From positions 1 through 7,600 of the forward strand of contig JAGMCC010000058.1 of NCBI GenBank assembly GCA_023129355.1: 7,600 nt of DNA, read 5' to 3'. The stretch is from Dehalococcoidia bacterium (lineage in GTDB: Bacteria > Chloroflexota > Dehalococcoidia > E44-bin15). The notes below the pieces were generated by a model. It was not told the DNA's origin. It made no database searches and saw only the letters and a list, made by a program, of their open reading frames with translations. Shown one piece after another: positions 5,133-7,600 of the stretch (positions are counted from its first letter, which is position 1; each line of letters opens with the position of its first letter). The translations under genes were made by a program, and so were the position numbers.

Positions 5133-5825
5133 ATGGTGGAATATCATCTCAGGATCAATGAGCTACCTGCCAGCGAGCGGCCCAGGGAGCGGCTAAAGGA
5201 GAGTGGCCCCGCCTCACTCTCAAACAGCGAACTCCTGGCAATTATCCTGCGTACCGGCACCGCTGCGGAGAACGTGCTCGGGCTGGCGAGCAGGGTGCTC
5301 ACCAGATTTGGCGGCCTCACCGGTCTGGCCCGGGCCAGCTTCGGCGAGCTTTGCGCCGAGAAGGGCGTGGGGCAGGCCAAGGCCGCTCAGCTCAAGGCCG
5401 CCCTGGAGCTGGGACAAAGGCTTAGCTCCACCCAGCCTGAAGAAAGAGCGGTGGTGCGCACCCCCCAGGATGTGGCTAACCTTCTCATGGCGGAGATGGG
5501 TTTTCTCGACCAGGAGCAGCTCAGGGTGGTGCTCTTAACCTCCAAGAATCAGGTAATATCCATATCCGAGGTATATAAGGGGAATGTGAACACATCACTG
5601 ATTCGCCCCAGCGAGCTCTTTCGAGAGGCGGTGCGTGAGAACTGCCCGGCGATCATCGTAGTGCACAATCACCCCTCAGGGGACCCCGATCCCAGCCCCG
5701 AGGACATCGCCGTCACCAAGCAGATTGTAGCGGCGGGCAGGGTGCTTGATATAGAGGTGCTGGACCACATGATCATCGGCGGAAAGCGCTATGTGAGCCT
5801 TAAAGAGCGCGGGGTAGGGATTTAG
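5133..5825 (+). CDS. radC: RadC family JAMM-motif protein
   Basis: RadC (UPF0758) is a widespread bacterial protein with a JAB/JAMM metalloprotease-like fold. The old link to DNA repair is disputed and its activity is unsettled. The 230-residue protein starts with the family pattern INELPASERPRERLKESGPASLSNSELLAIILRTG. A helix-hairpin-helix-like region follows around residues 60-95 (LARASFGELCAEKGVGQAKAAQLKAALELG). The JAMM metal site is complete: Glu146 in ISISEVYKG, then H178-N-H180-PSGDPDP-S188-PE-D191, matching HxH-x7-S-x2-D. The ending HMIIGGKRYVSLKERG is typical. Start ATG 5133 has a modest AGGTG (5121-5125) before it. Length is normal and no damage is visible. It follows the ABM gene by 22 nt and precedes the epimerase gene by 19 nt. 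Confidence 0.95.
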   Translation: MVEYHLRINELPASERPRERLKESGPASLSNSELLAIILRTGTAAENVLGLASRVLTRFGGLTGLARASFGELCAEKGVGQAKAAQLKAALELGQRLSSTQPEERAVVRTPQDVANLLMAEMGFLDQEQLRVVLLTSKNQVISISEVYKGNVNTSLIRPSELFREAVRENCPAIIVVHNHPSGDPDPSPEDIAVTKQIVAAGRVLDIEVLDHMIIGGKRYVSLKERGVGI

Positions 5826-5844
5826 TAGGGCAAAGAAGGAGAAA

Positions 5845-7299
5845 ATGGCAAAGAAAAAGGTATTGCTCACCGGCGCATCCGGCTCTATGGGCGGCGAAGC
5901 CTTTAAAGAGCTACTTAGAAGAGGGGATAAATATGACACCGTGCTCTTGCTCAGGCCTTCTACGAAAAACAAAAAGGCCTTTGCTAAATATGAGGGGCAA
6001 GAAGGGATAAAAATAGTTTGGGGGGATTTAATAAATCCCGATGATGTACTGGAGGCGGTCAATGGAGTGGATCACGTGCTCCATCCGGCTGCGCTCATAG
6101 CCCCGGCGGCAGACCACGACCCGCAACTCACCAGAGGGTCAAATTACGAGGGCACCAGAAACATAGTCGAAGCGATCAAGAAGCAGCCAAACAACGGCGA
6201 TAATGTGCGGCTGGTTAGTATTTGTTCGGTAGCGGCATATGGAGACCGGCTTCCACCGGTGCAATGGATCAGGGTTGGCGACCCCTTAAGACCAAGTGTT
6301 GGTGACTACTATAGCGTAACCAAAATAGCTGCGGAGAGAACAGTTATAGAATCGGGTCTGAAATACTGGTCCTCGATGCGTCAGACCTTTATCGCTATCC
6401 CCAATGTATACTCGCTTATGGACCCCATCATGTTCCACCAGCCTCCCAATACCCACTTCGAAATCATAACCAGTCAGGACGCCGGATATGGCCTGGTTCA
6501 AACCCTTGAGTGCCCCGATGATTTCTACGGCAGGGTATATAACATGGGGGGCGGCCCATTGTGCCGGCTTCTATACAGCGATTATCTCAGGGACTTTATG
6601 AATATCTTCGGTTTGGGGGATTACCGAAAGATATTGCCCCGCAACTGGTTCTGTGTAAGGAACTTCCACTGCGGCTGGTATGAGGACAGTTGGGTGCTCA
6701 ACCAATACCTGGGCCACTGGCGGCAATCATTTGAGGATCAGATAAAGCAGGTGCAAGCTGTCGCCCCTTGGTATATGAAACAGGGAGGAAAACTGGCCCC
6801 CGCTTCTTTGGTTAAAGTCTTCATGAAGAGAATGGCAGACCCGTTGAAATGGATAAAGAATAACGATGAAGAGAAGATCAAGGCTTTCTTCAGCAGCCGC
6901 GAAGCGTGGGAAAATATCCCCGGCTGGGACCAGTACGTGGTTGAAGCGGAGGATAAAGACCGGCAAACCAGGGAAGACCCGCTAACCAAAGAGTATACGC
7001 TAAAGGACATGCAGGAGCTGGCCAAATCGAGGGGAGGGCAATGTCTCTCAACCGATTATGTCGATATTAAATCGAAGCTCAAATGGAAATGCGGCTTCAG
7101 ACATGAGTTTGAGGCTACCCCCAGGCTTATTCTAGCCGGGCACTGGTGCAATGAGTGTATGCCCCCTCCGTGGACCTGGGACGCCATTGCCAGGGTGGAC
7201 CCGGCCATAGCCGATGTCTATTATCACAACCATGATAAAAACGAATCACAAAAGGTTGACTACCTGTATTACCCCAACGAACGAATCGATGGGATTTGA
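5845..7299 (+). CDS. NAD-dependent epimerase/dehydratase (SDR) with C-terminal zinc finger
   Basis: A 484-residue protein. Residues 1 to about 290 form an extended short-chain dehydrogenase. They show the nucleotide-binding GASGSMGG (10-17, GxxGxxG), the acidic GD at 60-61 (GDLINPDDV), VLHPAAL near residue 78, SICSVAAYG (125-133) and the catalytic pattern Y156-SVT-K160. The substrate is unknown. Residues about 300-385 match no domain I know. Residues about 386-440 resemble a treble-clef zinc finger: GGQCLSTDY (398-405), then W-K-C416, H420, and W-C435-NE-C438 as probable zinc ligands. Such modules are common next to phage and nuclease proteins, so this fusion is unusual. The ATG at 5845 has GAAGGAGA (5835-5842). 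Base composition looks more AT-rich than radC. The last codons seem frameshifted (see findings). The oxidoreductase class is sure, the role is not. Confidence 0.85.
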   Translation: MAKKKVLLTGASGSMGGEAFKELLRRGDKYDTVLLLRPSTKNKKAFAKYEGQEGIKIVWGDLINPDDVLEAVNGVDHVLHPAALIAPAADHDPQLTRGSNYEGTRNIVEAIKKQPNNGDNVRLVSICSVAAYGDRLPPVQWIRVGDPLRPSVGDYYSVTKIAAERTVIESGLKYWSSMRQTFIAIPNVYSLMDPIMFHQPPNTHFEIITSQDAGYGLVQTLECPDDFYGRVYNMGGGPLCRLLYSDYLRDFMNIFGLGDYRKILPRNWFCVRNFHCGWYEDSWVLNQYLGHWRQSFEDQIKQVQAVAPWYMKQGGKLAPASLVKVFMKRMADPLKWIKNNDEEKIKAFFSSREAWENIPGWDQYVVEAEDKDRQTREDPLTKEYTLKDMQELAKSRGGQCLSTDYVDIKSKLKWKCGFRHEFEATPRLILAGHWCNECMPPPWTWDAIARVDPAIADVYYHNHDKNESQKVDYLYYPNERIDGI

Positions 7300-7329
7300 G
7301 TACACATACTGCCCCAACGAATAATATAG

Positions 7330-7600
7330 ATGTCATACAGAAGCTATAGCCGTTTCGCCGAGAGTTCCATACTGTTGCTAATAGCCATAAATGTTGTGCT
7401 ATATATAGCGACACTTGCCAGCGCGACACTTGACGGCCCTGACCTCATCCATACCCTCGGGCTGCAGCCGGCAATCTGGCTGGAAAGGCCCTGGACCCTA
7501 GTAACCAATCTCTTCATCCACGGCAGCTTATGGCATATAGCGGCTAACATGCTCACCCTCTACTTCTTCGGAAGGTACCTGTCCATGATGGTCGGAGATA
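7330..7600 (+). CDS. Rhomboid family intramembrane serine protease, 5' part
   Basis: The first 90 residues of a membrane protein cut off by the window end. An N-terminal hydrophobic segment, about residues 12-32 (ILLLIAINVVLYIATL), is followed by a loop with LGLQPAIWLERPW. The rhomboid hallmark follows: WTLVTNLFIHGSLWHIAANM, with the H-x4-H-x3-N pattern, then LTLYFFGRYLSMMVG. Rhomboids cleave other membrane proteins inside the bilayer using a Ser-His dyad; the GxSG serine and the later catalytic histidine would lie beyond 7600. The ATG at 7330 directly follows an in-frame TAG (7327-7329), so no earlier start is possible. I see no good Shine-Dalgarno before it, so translation may depend on coupling to the preceding gene or on a weak or leaderless start. 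Confidence 0.88.
   Translation, partial: MSYRSYSRFAESSILLLIAINVVLYIATLASATLDGPDLIHTLGLQPAIWLERPWTLVTNLFIHGSLWHIAANMLTLYFFGRYLSMMVGD

Noticed and set aside
1..7600. CRISPR array, insertion sequence or phage integration site
   Set aside because: I see no regularly spaced repeats, transposase motifs or paired terminal repeats; the only tandem units are coding repeats in rplL.

Overview
The window carries a bacterial translation and transcription gene cluster in the classical order tuf (3' part), rpmG, secE, nusG, rplK, rplA, rplJ, rplL. It is followed by a small ABM-domain gene, radC, a large NAD-dependent epimerase-like gene and the 5' part of a rhomboid protease gene. All genes lie on the + strand, mostly with 0 to 25 nt spacing. 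GC content looks moderately high. Ribosomal gene order, a four-cysteine insertion in EF-Tu and the absence of rpoB after rplL suggest a Chloroflexota (Dehalococcoidia-like) genome. That placement is inferred from recalled family resemblance, not from a search.

Region 1-1340 holds tuf, rpmG and secE, tightly packed. rpmG starts with UUG and is only 55 codons. A gap of about 150 nt (1341-1492) contains a terminator-like hairpin and two Shine-Dalgarno-like boxes with no gene behind them. nusG, rplK (UUG start) and rplA follow at 2480-3193, with rplK and rplA overlapping by one base. A small two-helix membrane protein of the DUF2892/YgaP type sits between rplA and rplJ.

Region 3412-3614 is a long structured leader in front of rplJ. 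It matches the known L10 leader: a stem region with an L10-type internal loop, an intrinsic terminator, and an exact 8-nt complementarity that can act as antiterminator. This allows rplJ-rplL to be adjusted to free L10(L12)4 separately from rplK-rplA. A second, 10-bp hairpin lies between the attenuator and the rplJ ribosome binding site.

rplL is the most unusual gene. An 85-residue Lys/Glu/Ala/Pro-rich extension, built partly of 16-residue repeats, precedes a complete canonical L7/L12. That canonical part has its own ATG and strong Shine-Dalgarno, so two L12 forms may be made from one gene.

Downstream of rplL, where rpoB is often found, come an ABM-fold monooxygenase-like protein, RadC with an intact JAMM motif, and an SDR-type epimerase fused to a C-terminal treble-clef-like zinc finger. 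The end of that gene looks frameshifted relative to a likely ancestral reading frame. The rhomboid gene runs off the window end.
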